Positions 1-8,888 of a DNA stretch of 64,000 nucleotides are shown here, in pieces. Origin of the DNA: Streptomyces sp. SAJ15 (GTDB taxonomy: Bacteria > Actinomycetota > Actinomycetes > Streptomycetales > Streptomycetaceae); contig NZ_NISY01000002.1 of the NCBI RefSeq assembly GCF_007595705.1, positions 496,001 to 560,000 of the forward strand, written 5' to 3'. Below the pieces are notes generated by a model. That model was given only the letters and a program-made list of their open reading frames with translations. It had not been told where the DNA came from and did no database searches. A program made the translations under genes and the position numbers. Position 1 is the stretch's first letter. Each line of letters starts with the position of its first letter.

Positions 1-110
1 TGCGTACTGAGCGCGGGTTGGGCGAAGCCGAGCTGTGCGGCGGCCTTGGTGAGGCTGCCCGCGTCCGCTATCGCCCGGACCGTTCTGAGGTGCCGCAACT
101 CCAGATCCAT
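1..110 (-). CDS. LysR-family transcriptional regulator, N-terminal fragment
   Basis: Only the first 36 codons lie in the window; the gene runs off the left edge. Reading from the ATG at 110, the protein starts MDLELRHLRTVRAIADAGSL and continues TKAAAQLGFAQPALS. This is the winged helix-turn-helix opening of LysR-type regulators, including the conserved SxTxAAxxLxxxQPALS recognition-helix pattern. The effector domain is outside the window, so target and ligand cannot be inferred. Which gene it controls is unknown. Confidence 0.85.
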   Translation of the reverse strand, partial: MDLELRHLRTVRAIADAGSLTKAAAQLGFAQPALST

Positions 111-324
111 GGGCGCAAGCTATGGCGGCCCGGCGGCACCGGCAATACACCTGCACGGTGTTACCGGCGCCGCTCGGCGAGGCCCGCGCCCAGCACCCCG
201 GCGCCCCCGCCCGGCACTCCGACAGCCGCGCCGTGGCGCGCTCCGGCGGCCACGCCGTGACACCCCGGCGCTCACGCCACGGCGGGCACGGGCCGCGCCC
301 GGGCCCAGACCGACGCGCCCGGGC

Positions 325-1158
325 TCAGGCCATGTCGAAGGTCTCCGGGTCCGGACCCAGCCGGGTGCCCGACTCCAGCGCGGCGATGGCCGTCAGGTCG
401 TCCTCGTCCAGCGCGAAGTCGAAGATGTCGAAGTTCTCCGCGATCCGCGACGGCGTCACGGACTTCGGGATCGCCACATGGCCCGACTGGATGTGCCAGC
501 GCAGCACCACCTGGGCCGGGGTCTTCCCGTGCTTCTGTCCGATCGCGGCCAGCACCGGGGCGTCGAGCAGGTCCTTGCCCTGGCCCAGCGGGGACCATGC
601 CTCGGTCGCGATGTCGTGCCGGGCGTTGAAGGCGCGGACCTCGGCCTGCTGGAGCCGCGGGTGCAGCTCCACCTGGTCCAGCGCCGGCACCACCGAGGTC
701 TCGGCCAGCAGCCGCTCGAGGTGGGCCGGGTGGAAGTTGGAGACGCCGATGGCCCTGGCCCGTCCCTCGGCGTAGATCTTCTCCAGGGCCTTCCAGCTCT
801 CCACGTAGCGGTCCTGGGAGGGAACCGGCCAGTGGATCAGATACAGATCCACGTGGTCGAGGCCGAGCTTGTCGAGCGAGGCGTCGAAGGCGCGGAGGGT
901 CGCGTCGTAACCCTGGTCGGAGTTCCACAGCTTGGTGGTCACGAACAGCTCGTCGCGCGGAATGCCGGACCGGGCGATCGCCTGGCCCGTGCCTTCCTCG
1001 TTCTCGTAGATCGCGGCGGTGTCGATGCTGCGGTACCCCACCTCCAGCGCGGCGCCGACCGCCCTGGCCGCCTCGTCGTCCGGGACCTGCCAGACGCCGT
1101 AGCCGAGCTGAGGCATCCGGACGCCGTTGTTGAGGGTGATGAAGGGGACCTTGCTCAC
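325..1158 (-). CDS. Aldo/keto reductase (AKR5-like, 277 aa)
   Basis: NADPH-dependent reduction of aldehydes or ketones is expected; the substrate cannot be told from sequence. The 277 aa protein has the family's normal length and the full catalytic tetrad in context: Asp and Tyr in YRSIDTAAIYENEEGTG, Lys in FVTTKLWNSDQG and His in LYLIHWPVPS. The C-terminal IPKSVTPSRIAENFDIFDF segment is the usual NADP-phosphate binding region. It resembles the 2,5-diketo-gluconate reductase group (AKR5). ATG at 1158; transcribed alone, with 105 bp separating it from the CHAT gene behind it. Confidence 0.93.
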   Translation of the reverse strand: MSKVPFITLNNGVRMPQLGYGVWQVPDDEAARAVGAALEVGYRSIDTAAIYENEEGTGQAIARSGIPRDELFVTTKLWNSDQGYDATLRAFDASLDKLGLDHVDLYLIHWPVPSQDRYVESWKALEKIYAEGRARAIGVSNFHPAHLERLLAETSVVPALDQVELHPRLQQAEVRAFNARHDIATEAWSPLGQGKDLLDAPVLAAIGQKHGKTPAQVVLRWHIQSGHVAIPKSVTPSRIAENFDIFDFALDEDDLTAIAALESGTRLGPDPETFDMA

Positions 1159-1263
1159 GAGCAGTCGATCCTAACGTCGGGAGACGGGGGTGCTTTCGTC
1201 ATCCTCAACGGTCGACCGGGGCCCCGCATTCCCGGCTCGGCCGCGCGGGGGCGGACCCGGGCC

Positions 1264-2292
1264 TCAGCCCGGCGCGTCCCACCCCCGCACCACCAGGTTC
1301 TCCCTCAGCTCCACGCCGTAGTCGTCGCCCAGGGCGGCGGCGGCCTGGTCCGCCGCGACCAGCGCGGCGTCGTGGAGTGCCGGCACCCGGTCGAGCAGGC
1401 CGTACAGCGCGGCCGCGTAGGCCACCGCCGCCTCGTCGTCCAGCTCGCCATGGTGGGCGATCACCACCCGGGCCACCTCGGTGAAGGCCGCGGCGAGCGG
1501 CCCGGTGTGGCAGGCCGCGAGCACCACGCCGCGCAGCCGGACCCCGGCGTGGCACCGGTAGGACCGCAGCAGCCGCACCACGGAGTCCGCGGTCACCCGG
1601 TGCGCGCCGCCGAAGGCGTCCTCGAAGACGAGGTGCGCGTCCTCGCCGTGACAGATCAGATGCAGCACCTCCGGCCGCAGGTCGAGGATCCGCTGGAGGT
1701 CGGTGACGGCGGCGGCCGGGCTGTGGTGCACCGAGAACCCCACGCGGGCGGCCGCGGCCTCGATGGCGCGCGCCTCCCGCGCCGCCCGCAGCGGGTCACG
1801 GCCGTGCGGGCTGGCCCCGGCCACCAGGACGCTGCCGATCGGCTTCGGCCCGCCCGCCGCGGCCCCCTCCGAGGGGGCCGCGGCCCCCGATCCCCGGGCG
1901 CCGCCGGACCCCGCGGGCTTCCCGGACGCGCCGGCCCCGTCGGACGCCCCGGACCCCCCGCCGCCGGCCGCCGCCCCGTCGGCCGTTCCGCTCGGCGACG
2001 CGGCCGCCGCCCCGTCGACCGCCGCGCGGAACAGCGGGTGGTACGGGTAGCGGTCGAGGGCCGCCTTCAGCACGCGTAACCGCCCGTGCGCCATGGCCCC
2101 CGCCGCGAGCGGCTCCGCGACGGCGTACCAGAACTCCTCCGCCGTGACGCCGACCGGGCTGGGCATCAGGTCGGCGGGGAAGCCCGCCTTGCGGAGCAAC
2201 GACCTGGCGGCCGGCCCGGGACCGAAGGCCCGGGCGAGCGCGGTGATCTCCTCCGCCGTCAACTCGGTCGTGTCGTCGTCCGCGCCCGCCAT
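1264..2292 (-). CDS. EAD1-CHAT caspase-like protein (conflict-system effector)
   Basis: The protein is 342 aa from the ATG at 2292; GAGAGG lies about 12 nt upstream, while an in-frame ATG at 2325 has no better site. Residues about 10-95 match effector-associated domain 1: the pattern ITALARAFGPGPAARSLLRK, then FWYAV, then YPYHPLFRAA. A Gly/Ala/Ser/Pro-rich linker follows. The C-terminal half is a CHAT-type caspase fold with both catalytic positions intact: His in LHLICHG and Cys in VVLAACHTG. In such systems the EAD recruits the protease to a partner through EAD-EAD contact (family knowledge). A rare TTA leucine codon lies at 2077-2079. It follows an unknown protein and an acyl-CoA ligase in one leftward operon. 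Function as a toxin or protease effector is inferred. Confidence 0.75.
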   Translation of the reverse strand: MAGADDDTTELTAEEITALARAFGPGPAARSLLRKAGFPADLMPSPVGVTAEEFWYAVAEPLAAGAMAHGRLRVLKAALDRYPYHPLFRAAVDGAAAASPSGTADGAAAGGGGSGASDGAGASGKPAGSGGARGSGAAAPSEGAAAGGPKPIGSVLVAGASPHGRDPLRAAREARAIEAAAARVGFSVHHSPAAAVTDLQRILDLRPEVLHLICHGEDAHLVFEDAFGGAHRVTADSVVRLLRSYRCHAGVRLRGVVLAACHTGPLAAAFTEVARVVIAHHGELDDEAAVAYAAALYGLLDRVPALHDAALVAADQAAAALGDDYGVELRENLVVRGWDAPG

Positions 2293-2342
2293 CGGGTCAC
2301 CCGTCCTCTCTCCGCGGCCCCGCACCTCTCGGGGTAGCCGTA

Positions 2343-3053
2343 CTACAACTCCACCGACAGCCGCAGCGGATCGGGGATCTCCTCCCGGTAGCGCCGCAGC
2401 AGATGACCCCGGCGCACCGAGGCCCCGACGCCGACCGCCACCCGGCTCACCACCCCGGCCGGGGCCCGCACCACCATCGCCAGCCGGTAGCCGCCGCCGA
2501 TCGGGACCGTGCGGGTGTGCCGGATCTCCCAGCCGGGGTCGGAGCGCAGCTCGCGCAGCGCCTCGACGCAGACCCGGCCGCGCTGGGTGGTGCGGCTGTG
2601 GCCGACGAAGGCCAGCTGGGGGCCGAGCTGGAGGTTGGTGGTGGCCTGCACCGTCTCCGTGACCTGTTGCGGCGTCATGGACCAGGCCACCGGCGGGAAG
2701 GCGGCCCCGGCCTCGGCGGAGAGCGTCAGGTCGACGTTCACCGTGTGCAGGTCGGGCAGGGAGCGCGGGGCGGCTCCGGAGCCACCCGGCGGCGCCTGGG
2801 TGGCGCAGGTGAGGGAGAGGTGCAGCAGGTGGTAGACGGCCGCGCCGGCCTCCGATGCCACGAATGCCTTCAACTCCGGGTCCTCGCTGACGAACTCGGT
2901 GGTCACCGGCACCGACAGCGGCCCGCCGAGCACGATCCGCCCGGCCAGCGGCTCGGGCGGGTTCCGCTGCGGGTCCCCGGGGCCGCGAGCCATGTCCTCG
3001 GAGGCCATGGTCAGTTCGCGCTGGTCAAGTGCGGGGAGGACGATGTCGATCAT
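2343..3053 (-). CDS. Hypothetical protein in the CHAT operon (236 aa)
   Basis: I do not recognise this family. The ATG at 3053 (MIDIVLPALDQREL) has AAGGGGG just upstream, and the gene starts 20 bp after the acyl-CoA ligase ends. It ends 50 bp before the EAD1-CHAT gene, so all three look co-transcribed. The 236 aa protein has no signal peptide or membrane segment. It alternates short beta-prone stretches (LHTVNVDLTLSAEAG, GGGYRLAMVVRAPAGVVSRVAVGVG) with charged segments, and ends in RREEIPDPLRL-like charged sequence. By position it could be a partner or regulator of the CHAT protein. That is inference from neighbourhood only. Confidence 0.7.
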   Translation of the reverse strand: MIDIVLPALDQRELTMASEDMARGPGDPQRNPPEPLAGRIVLGGPLSVPVTTEFVSEDPELKAFVASEAGAAVYHLLHLSLTCATQAPPGGSGAAPRSLPDLHTVNVDLTLSAEAGAAFPPVAWSMTPQQVTETVQATTNLQLGPQLAFVGHSRTTQRGRVCVEALRELRSDPGWEIRHTRTVPIGGGYRLAMVVRAPAGVVSRVAVGVGASVRRGHLLRRYREEIPDPLRLSVEL

Positions 3054-3073
3054 TTCCGTTGCCCCCTTGCGGC

Positions 3074-4912
3074 TCAGAGGCGCCTCACATCCTTGTAGAG
3101 CGCCTCGACTTCGACGGCGTACGCCTGCTCGATCGCGCTGCGCTTCAGCTTCAACGACGGCGTCAGGAGACCATGCTCCTCTGTGAACGGTGCGGCAAGT
3201 ATGCGAAACGTACGGATCGATTCCGCCGGTGAGACAAGGGTGTTGGCCGCGACCACCGCGCGCCGTATCTCCGTCTCCAGTTCCCGGTCCCGTACCAGGT
3301 CGGCGGGGGGCGGGGCGGTCTTCCCGCGCATCCACAGCCAGTGCGAGACCGCCTCCGCGTCCAGGGTGACCAGGGCCGCGATGTACGGGCGGTCGTTGCC
3401 GACCAGGAAGCACTGGTGGACCAGCGGGTGGGCGCGCACCCGCTCCTCCAGGGCCGCCGGGGAGACCGTCTTGCCGCCCGAGGTGACCAGCACGTCCTTC
3501 TTCCGGCCGGTGATGGTGAGATAGCCGTCCTCGTCCAGGGCGCCGAGGTCGCCGGTGGCCAGCCAGCCGTCGCGCAACACGGTGTCGGTGGCCTTCGGGT
3601 CGCCGAGGTAGCCGGTGAAGACCTGGTCGCCGCGCAGCCAGATCTCACCGTCCTCGGCGATGCGCACGCCGGTGCCGGGGATCGGCACGCCCACCGTCCC
3701 GTAGCGGGTCCGCTCCGGCGGGTTGGCGGTCGCGGCGGCGGTGGTCTCGGTCAGCCCGTAGCCCTCGTAGATGGTGATGCCGGCACCGGCGAAGAACAGA
3801 CCGAGGCGCCGGTCCATCGCCGAACCGCCGGACATCGCGTGCCGCACCCGGCCGCCCAGCGTCTCGCGGACCTTTCCGTACACCAGCTTGTCGAACAGTT
3901 GGTGCTGCACGCGCAGCGCGGCGCCGGGCCCCGGTCCGGTGCCGAACGCCTTGGCCTCCTGTGCCTCCGCGTACCGCACCGCCACGTCCACGGCCTTCTC
4001 GAAGGGCCCCACCCGGTCCTCGGTCTCGGCCCGTCTCCGGGCGGCGGCGTAGACCTTCTCGAAGATGTACGGGACGGCCAGCACGAAGGTGGGCCGGAAG
4101 GACCGCAGGTCGGGCAGGAGGGCGGCGGCGTTGAGGTCCGGCTGGTGGGCCAGCTTCACCCGGCCGCGCACCGCCGCGACCTGCACCATCCGTCCGAAGA
4201 CATGCGCGAGGGGGAGGAAGAGCAGGGTGGCGGCCTCGTCGCCGGGCTTGGTGTGGAAGACGTCCCGGTAGCGGGCGACGATGTTGTCGCACTCGGCCAT
4301 CAGGTTGGCGTGCGAGATGACGCAGCCGCGCGGCCGGCCCGTGGTGCCCGAGGTGTAGATGATCGTCGCCGGTGTGTTCGGGGTCATCGCCATCCGGTGT
4401 CGGTCCACCACCGCGTCGTCGACGGAGGCGCCGGCGACCAGCAGTTCGTCCAGCGCCCCCGCGTCCAGCTGCCACAGCCGCTTCAGTCGGGGCAGCCGGT
4501 CGATCACCGAACCCACCGTCATCGCGTGGTCCTCGTGCTCCACCAGACACGCCGAGGTGCCGGTGTCGTGCAGCATCCAGTAGACCTGCTCGGCGGAGGC
4601 GGTGGGGTACATGGGGACCGACTGGGCGCCGATCGTCCAGATCGCGAAGTCGAACAGCGTCCACTCGTAGCGGGTGCGGGACATGATCGCGACCCGGTCG
4701 CCGAACCGCACGCCCTGCGCGAGGAGTCCCTTCGCCAGCGCCAGCACCTCGTCGCGGAACGTGCCCGAGGTGACGTCCGCCCAGCCGCCGTCCTCCGTCC
4801 GCCGCCCGAGCGCCACCCGGTCCGGATCGCTCTCCGCGTGCTCGAACACGGCATCCGCCAGACCCCCCACCTGGCACGCCGTCGCCAACGGCGGGACGGT
4901 GATCTCGCGCAA
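3074..4912 (-). CDS. Long-chain fatty-acid--CoA ligase (AMP-forming)
   Basis: ANL-superfamily adenylating enzyme that activates fatty acids to acyl-AMP and then acyl-CoA. Visible motifs: the phosphate loop TIIYTSGTTGRPRGCVISH, the GYGLTETTAAAT adenine-pocket motif, and the hinge region GWLATGDLGALDEDGYLTITGRKKDVLVTSGGKTVSP. About 612 aa, as in actinobacterial FadD15-type ligases. I prefer the TTG at 4912, which has GCGAGGAG at good spacing and begins (M)REITVPPLA like relatives. An upstream in-frame ATG at 4966 would add 18 unlike residues. It is the first gene of a leftward run into the unknown protein and the EAD1-CHAT gene. Confidence 0.92.
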   Translation of the reverse strand: MREITVPPLATACQVGGLADAVFEHAESDPDRVALGRRTEDGGWADVTSGTFRDEVLALAKGLLAQGVRFGDRVAIMSRTRYEWTLFDFAIWTIGAQSVPMYPTASAEQVYWMLHDTGTSACLVEHEDHAMTVGSVIDRLPRLKRLWQLDAGALDELLVAGASVDDAVVDRHRMAMTPNTPATIIYTSGTTGRPRGCVISHANLMAECDNIVARYRDVFHTKPGDEAATLLFLPLAHVFGRMVQVAAVRGRVKLAHQPDLNAAALLPDLRSFRPTFVLAVPYIFEKVYAAARRRAETEDRVGPFEKAVDVAVRYAEAQEAKAFGTGPGPGAALRVQHQLFDKLVYGKVRETLGGRVRHAMSGGSAMDRRLGLFFAGAGITIYEGYGLTETTAAATANPPERTRYGTVGVPIPGTGVRIAEDGEIWLRGDQVFTGYLGDPKATDTVLRDGWLATGDLGALDEDGYLTITGRKKDVLVTSGGKTVSPAALEERVRAHPLVHQCFLVGNDRPYIAALVTLDAEAVSHWLWMRGKTAPPPADLVRDRELETEIRRAVVAANTLVSPAESIRTFRILAAPFTEEHGLLTPSLKLKRSAIEQAYAVEVEALYKDVRRL

Positions 4913-5233
4913 TGCCTGCTCCTCGCAGCCGTTCCGGGCCCGTGACCGTACCCGATCAGACGCCACCGCGGGAGGGGTGTCCCGTTACGCAACGTAGAAC
5001 TCGCGCTCCCGCGCGCCGGGACAATGCGGGCACTCCGGTATACCGCGGACGTCCAAGCCATGGTGCGCCCCGGCGCCCCACGCGCTCTCCGGCCTTTCCC
5101 CACCGAATCTCTGCGGATGCGGACGGGCGGCGCCTGCGGGGCGGCAGGGGCGGGGCACGGCGAGGGGCGGGCCCCGCGGCCTACCGCCGCCGGGCCCGCC
5201 CCGTGAAGCCGTCCTACCGGTCCGGTCGCCGTG
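4913..5233. other. Intergenic stretch between acyl-CoA ligase and sialidase
   Basis: No gene seen. It contains the terminator for the sialidase (5164-5202) and must carry the promoter of the acyl-CoA ligase operon near 4920-5050. I find no convincing -35/-10 pair there. Confidence 0.5.
5164..5202 (-). terminator. Intrinsic terminator downstream of sialidase
   Basis: A perfect 11-bp GC stem, GGGGCGGGCCC (5164-5174) and GGGCCCGCCCC (5192-5202), lies about 30 bp after the sialidase stop. There is no U-tract, which is common in Streptomyces. Confidence 0.65.
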
Positions 5234-7174
5234 CTACGTCGCCGCCGCGGCCTGTACCGAGTCCAGCGGCAGCCGCAGGACGACCGCGCTGTCATCGTCC
5301 AACGAGGAGTTGAACTCGCGCACTTGGCGCAGCTCGGTGTCGGACAGCGCCCGGCTGTACACCCGGACCTCGTCCAGCGCGCCGGTGAGGTGGGACCGAC
5401 TGTCGACGCCCTGGCCCAGGTGGATGCCGAACGGCGAGGTGCGGCTCACCGTGCCGGGGGCGTCGAGTACCGATATGGCCGGCGTGCCGTCCACCGCGAT
5501 GCTGAGTCTGCCGCCCGCGCGCTGCACCGCGAGATGGTGCCATGCCCCGTCGTTGTGCGCCTCCGGGGTGCTGACGGAGGCGCTGCGCGGCGCGGTGGTG
5601 CCGCTGACCGCCGTGATCAGGGCGCGCACCCGGCTGTTGGAGGGCTCGCCGCGTACCCAGATCTGCGGCTGTCGGTTGCCGACGCCGCCGATCCACAGGA
5701 ACGGATGGTGTCCGGAGGCGGCGGAGTAGCGGAACCAGAGGCTCACGGTGAAGTCCTCGGTCCCCAGCGGCAGGGTGTCGCGGAACGGCAGTCGCGCCGC
5801 GTCGTCCGCGCCGTCGAAGGCCAGGGCCTTGCCGAACTGCCCGCTGGTCTGGGCCGGTTCGCCGAGCACCTTCGCGGCGCGGGCGCCCGGCGCCCGGTCG
5901 GCGGTGGAGTCGTCGGGGCCGCGGCGCGGTCCCAGCCAGTCCTCGGTGAAGCGCGCGAAACGGATCTCGTCCCGCGCGTCGACCGTGCCGCCCTCGTACA
6001 TCAGCCCGACCTCGTCGGCGGAGATGGCCACCATGTCGGAGTAGCCGGACCAGTCCTGGGTCACCACCTTGCCGCGGTCGACGCTGTCCCAGGTGCTCGC
6101 CTCGTCCCAGGAGGAACGGATCATCATGGTGCGGCGCCGGTCCGGATCGGCGGGGGCGGAGAAGAGCAACCTGCTGTAGCCGTCCTCCGCCTTGCTGCGC
6201 AGCCGGATGATCGACCCCTGCACCTGGGGGGTGTACAGGTCGGGGATGGCGCGGAAGGGGCCGGCGAAGGAGACGCCGCCGTCACGGCTGACGGCCCAGT
6301 CGCGATGTCCGAGGTCGGTGCCGTCCTGCTCCCTGCCGCTCACGTAGATGGAGCCGTCCTCCCGCTCCACCATGGTCAGCTCGGAGGGCTTCTGACGGAA
6401 CGAGCCGTCGTGGGAGATCGCCCAGGTGTCCACGGCGCCGATCTTCCAGTTGTCCCCGCCGTCGTCGCTGTAGACGAGCGCGGCGTGGTTCTGGGTCACG
6501 CGCGAACCGTCGTACGTCTCGGTGTTGACGCCGAAGACCAGCCGGCCCTTGTGGGCGCCGCGGGTCAGCTGGATGCCGTGCACGGGACCGGTGGCGTACC
6601 AGGAGTTCCAGTCCCGCGGCATGATCGAATCGCTCAGGTCGCGTGGTGGGGACCAGGTCGCTCCGTCGTCGTCGCTGTACTGGAAGTGCGGCACGCGGTC
6701 ACAGGGCACCTCGCAGCTCTGTGAGTCGTCGCGGCCGGTGTTGTACGTGGTGGCGAGCACGATCCGGCCGGTGCGGGTGTCGACGATGGGGGCGGGGTTG
6801 CCATGGGTGTCGCCGTCGCCCTCGTCGATCACCTGGAGCGGGCCCCAGGTCCGCCCGCCGTCGGTGGAGCGCTTGAGTACCAGGTCGATGTCGCCCGCGT
6901 CGCCGCAGTTGTCGACCCGACCCTCCGCGAAGGCCAGGAGGGTTCCCTTGGTGGTCTTCACGATCGCGGGGATGCGGAAGCAGGAATACCCCCGCTCCTG
7001 GGAAGCCTTGAAGAGGACCTCCTGCTGGAAGCCGAGACGGGCCGCGGACGCCGAATCGTTCGCGTCCACGGCCCGTACCGGAATCGGAGTGAGGGCGAGC
7101 ACCGCGGCGGCGAGTATCGCCCACGCACGGCGTCGCCATGGTCTTCTGAAGTGTGCACGAAGATCTGACGTCAT
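5234..7174 (-). CDS. Secreted sialidase (GH33) with C-terminal LamG-like domain
   Basis: Hydrolyses terminal sialic acid from glycoconjugates outside the cell. Start chosen at the ATG at 7174 (MTSDLRAHFRRPWRRRAWAI), which has GAAGGG upstream and gives a classic Arg-rich Sec signal peptide ending near PVRA. The propeller carries the FRIPAIV motif with its catalytic-triad Arg. Four Asp boxes follow: STDGGRTW, SDDDGATW, SDDGGDNW and SRDGGVSF. The last 220 residues (from about APGARAAKVLGEPAQTSGQF) form a concanavalin-like laminin-G domain with the DEVRVYSRALSDTEL ending, usually for carbohydrate binding. About 646 aa. A sialic-acid-lyase-like gene and an MFS transporter at 58-61 kb may handle the product. 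Confidence 0.93.
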   Translation of the reverse strand: MTSDLRAHFRRPWRRRAWAILAAAVLALTPIPVRAVDANDSASAARLGFQQEVLFKASQERGYSCFRIPAIVKTTKGTLLAFAEGRVDNCGDAGDIDLVLKRSTDGGRTWGPLQVIDEGDGDTHGNPAPIVDTRTGRIVLATTYNTGRDDSQSCEVPCDRVPHFQYSDDDGATWSPPRDLSDSIMPRDWNSWYATGPVHGIQLTRGAHKGRLVFGVNTETYDGSRVTQNHAALVYSDDGGDNWKIGAVDTWAISHDGSFRQKPSELTMVEREDGSIYVSGREQDGTDLGHRDWAVSRDGGVSFAGPFRAIPDLYTPQVQGSIIRLRSKAEDGYSRLLFSAPADPDRRRTMMIRSSWDEASTWDSVDRGKVVTQDWSGYSDMVAISADEVGLMYEGGTVDARDEIRFARFTEDWLGPRRGPDDSTADRAPGARAAKVLGEPAQTSGQFGKALAFDGADDAARLPFRDTLPLGTEDFTVSLWFRYSAASGHHPFLWIGGVGNRQPQIWVRGEPSNSRVRALITAVSGTTAPRSASVSTPEAHNDGAWHHLAVQRAGGRLSIAVDGTPAISVLDAPGTVSRTSPFGIHLGQGVDSRSHLTGALDEVRVYSRALSDTELRQVREFNSSLDDDSAVVLRLPLDSVQAAAAT

Positions 7175-7193
7175 GTCCGACCGACCCTTCAAA

Positions 7194-7215
7194 GACATCT
7201 GGACATCATGACATC
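7194..7215 (-). promoter_or_regulatory. Triple GACATC direct repeat upstream of sialidase
   Basis: GACATC occurs at 7194-7199, 7202-7207 and 7210-7215, an exact 8-bp period, 20-40 bp upstream of the sialidase start codon. This could be a regulator site overlapping the promoter or leader. The regulator is unknown. Confidence 0.4.
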
Positions 7216-7376
7216 CCACGTCTGGAGCGCGCTGTGCAGAAGTCTCCCGTTTCCCCTCGGGGCCTACAAGGACCGTGCGTCACATTTCCATAGAAATAGG
7301 CCGGTTGGGTGAGGTGCCTGAGAGGCTGTTCGACGGCGCTGTGCCAGCGGGCTCGCCCGGTGCCATGGGGGGCGAG

Positions 7377-7937
7377 TCAGCTCGTCGGGGCCGGCTCCTC
7401 GGGACGCCACGCGTAGCGGATGTCGGGCTCGCGCTCCTCGTTGCCGCGGCCGTCGGTCCGTAGCACCTCGGTGAATCCGTGCCGCTCGTAGAACCGCCGT
7501 GCCGGCTCGTTGACCTGAAAGGTCCACAGCTCCAGCCCCGCCGGCCGACGCCGCTTGGCCAACTCCATGAACCGGTCGCCGAGCCCCCGGCCGCGCCACC
7601 GCGGGTCGAGGTAGAGCTGGTCCAGCTCCCGGGCGCCGGCGAGGACCAGCACACCGACGACGGCGTCGCCGGCGACCGCCACCCAGGTCTCGTGGTCGGG
7701 CACGACCACATGCCGGAACCACTCCCGCACCGCCTCGTCGGAGTGGGCCCTGCGCACGCTCGGCAGCGCCACGCCGTAGGAGCGCAGCCACACCTCCGCG
7801 GCCGCCTCGCTGTCGGTGGCCTCGGCCCGGCGCAGTACGGGGTGGTCGGCGGCCCCGGCTCCCGCCGCGTGGGCGGGGCTTGAGGCGGCGGTGTCGCCCG
7901 TGGCGGGGGCGCTGTCCGTGGCGGGGGTGTCGGTCAT
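7377..7937 (-). CDS. GNAT-family N-acetyltransferase
   Basis: A 186 aa protein from the ATG at 7937 (MTDTPATDSAP), with a disordered Ala/Thr-rich N-terminus of about 30 residues followed by a complete GNAT fold. The acetyl-CoA pyrophosphate loop is LYLDPRWRGRGLGDRFMEL. The C-terminal FQVNEPARRFYERHGF is the usual strand 6-helix 4 region. The acceptor substrate is unknown. It starts 5 bp after the quinone oxidoreductase stop, so the two are probably one transcript controlled by the MarR regulator further upstream. Confidence 0.9.
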   Translation of the reverse strand: MTDTPATDSAPATGDTAASSPAHAAGAGAADHPVLRRAEATDSEAAAEVWLRSYGVALPSVRRAHSDEAVREWFRHVVVPDHETWVAVAGDAVVGVLVLAGARELDQLYLDPRWRGRGLGDRFMELAKRRRPAGLELWTFQVNEPARRFYERHGFTEVLRTDGRGNEEREPDIRYAWRPEEPAPTS

Positions 7938-7942
7938 GGTGG

Positions 7943-8872
7943 TCAGGGTATGAGGACGACCTTGCCGAGGTTCGCCCGGGACTCGATGATCTCGTGCGCC
8001 GTCGCGGCCTCGGCGAGCGGGAGTCGGACGTGCACCGAGGGGCGCAGCCGGCCCTCGGCGAAGAGCGTCCACAGCTCCCGGCGCCACGACTCCACCAGCG
8101 CGGGCCGGGTCGCGGCGATCCGGGCCATCTGGAATCCGGTCACCGTCTTGCCGCCGACCAGGAGGTCGTATGCCGAGACCGTGCCGCCGCCCGAGCTGTA
8201 GGCCACCAGCCGCCCGCCGGGCGCGAGTGCGGCCACCGCCGGGGTCAGCAACTCCCCGCCGACCGCGTCCAGCACGATGTCCACCGGCTCCCCCCAGGAC
8301 GCGTCCTTGTACGTCACCACCTCGTCGGCACCCAGCGAGCGCAGGAACTCGGCCTTGGCCGCGGAGCCGGCGGCGGCCACCACCCGGGCCGCGCCGCGCT
8401 CCTTCGCCAACTGCACGGCGAGATGCCCGACTCCGCTCGCCGCGCCCGTGACCAGCACCGACTCGCCCGGCTCCGGGCGCGCCGCGGCGTGGGCGCCCGA
8501 CGCCACCAGCCCGCCGCGGACCAGGGCGACCGCGTCCACCGCCGAGGCGCCGTCGGGGACCGGGGTGGCCATCGCGGCCGCCACGACGCACTCTTCGGCA
8601 TAGGAGTCACGGAAGCAGAGCGCGGTGACCCGGTCGCCGACCGCGAAGCCGGTGACCTCGGGTCCGACGGCGACGACGCGCCCGGCCACCTCGCCGCCGA
8701 GCGCCCCGGGCAGCGGTAGCCCGCCGTCCCGCACCTTGCGCACCGTCGGCAGCGTCACTCCTATCGCCTCATTGGCCACCAGCAGCTCGCCCGGGCCGGG
8801 CCGCGGCGCTTCGACCTCCTCGACGCGCAGCACCTCGGGACCGCCGTACTCGGAAAAGCGAACGCGACGCAT
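7943..8872 (-). CDS. Zinc-independent quinone oxidoreductase (MDR superfamily)
   Basis: NADPH:quinone-reductase-like member of the medium-chain dehydrogenase superfamily. The ATG at 8872 (MRRVRFSEYGGPEVLRVEEV) has AGGAGG five bases upstream. The N-terminal GroES-like domain lacks the zinc-ligand cysteines of true alcohol dehydrogenases. The Rossmann domain has VLVTGAASGVGHLAVQLAKERGAARVVA. Length 309 aa is typical. It is divergent from a MarR gene, and two inverted repeats lie between the start codons. This is a standard arrangement for quinone- or electrophile-induced detoxification. Confidence 0.92.
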   Translation of the reverse strand: MRRVRFSEYGGPEVLRVEEVEAPRPGPGELLVANEAIGVTLPTVRKVRDGGLPLPGALGGEVAGRVVAVGPEVTGFAVGDRVTALCFRDSYAEECVVAAAMATPVPDGASAVDAVALVRGGLVASGAHAAARPEPGESVLVTGAASGVGHLAVQLAKERGAARVVAAAGSAAKAEFLRSLGADEVVTYKDASWGEPVDIVLDAVGGELLTPAVAALAPGGRLVAYSSGGGTVSAYDLLVGGKTVTGFQMARIAATRPALVESWRRELWTLFAEGRLRPSVHVRLPLAEAATAHEIIESRANLGKVVLIP

Positions 8873-8888
8873 GAGCACCTCCTGAAAC

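Noticed and set aside
5231..6724. 497-codon open frame opposite the sialidase
   Set aside because: It is antisense to clear Asp-box and FRIP motifs. Composition is typical of a shadow frame.
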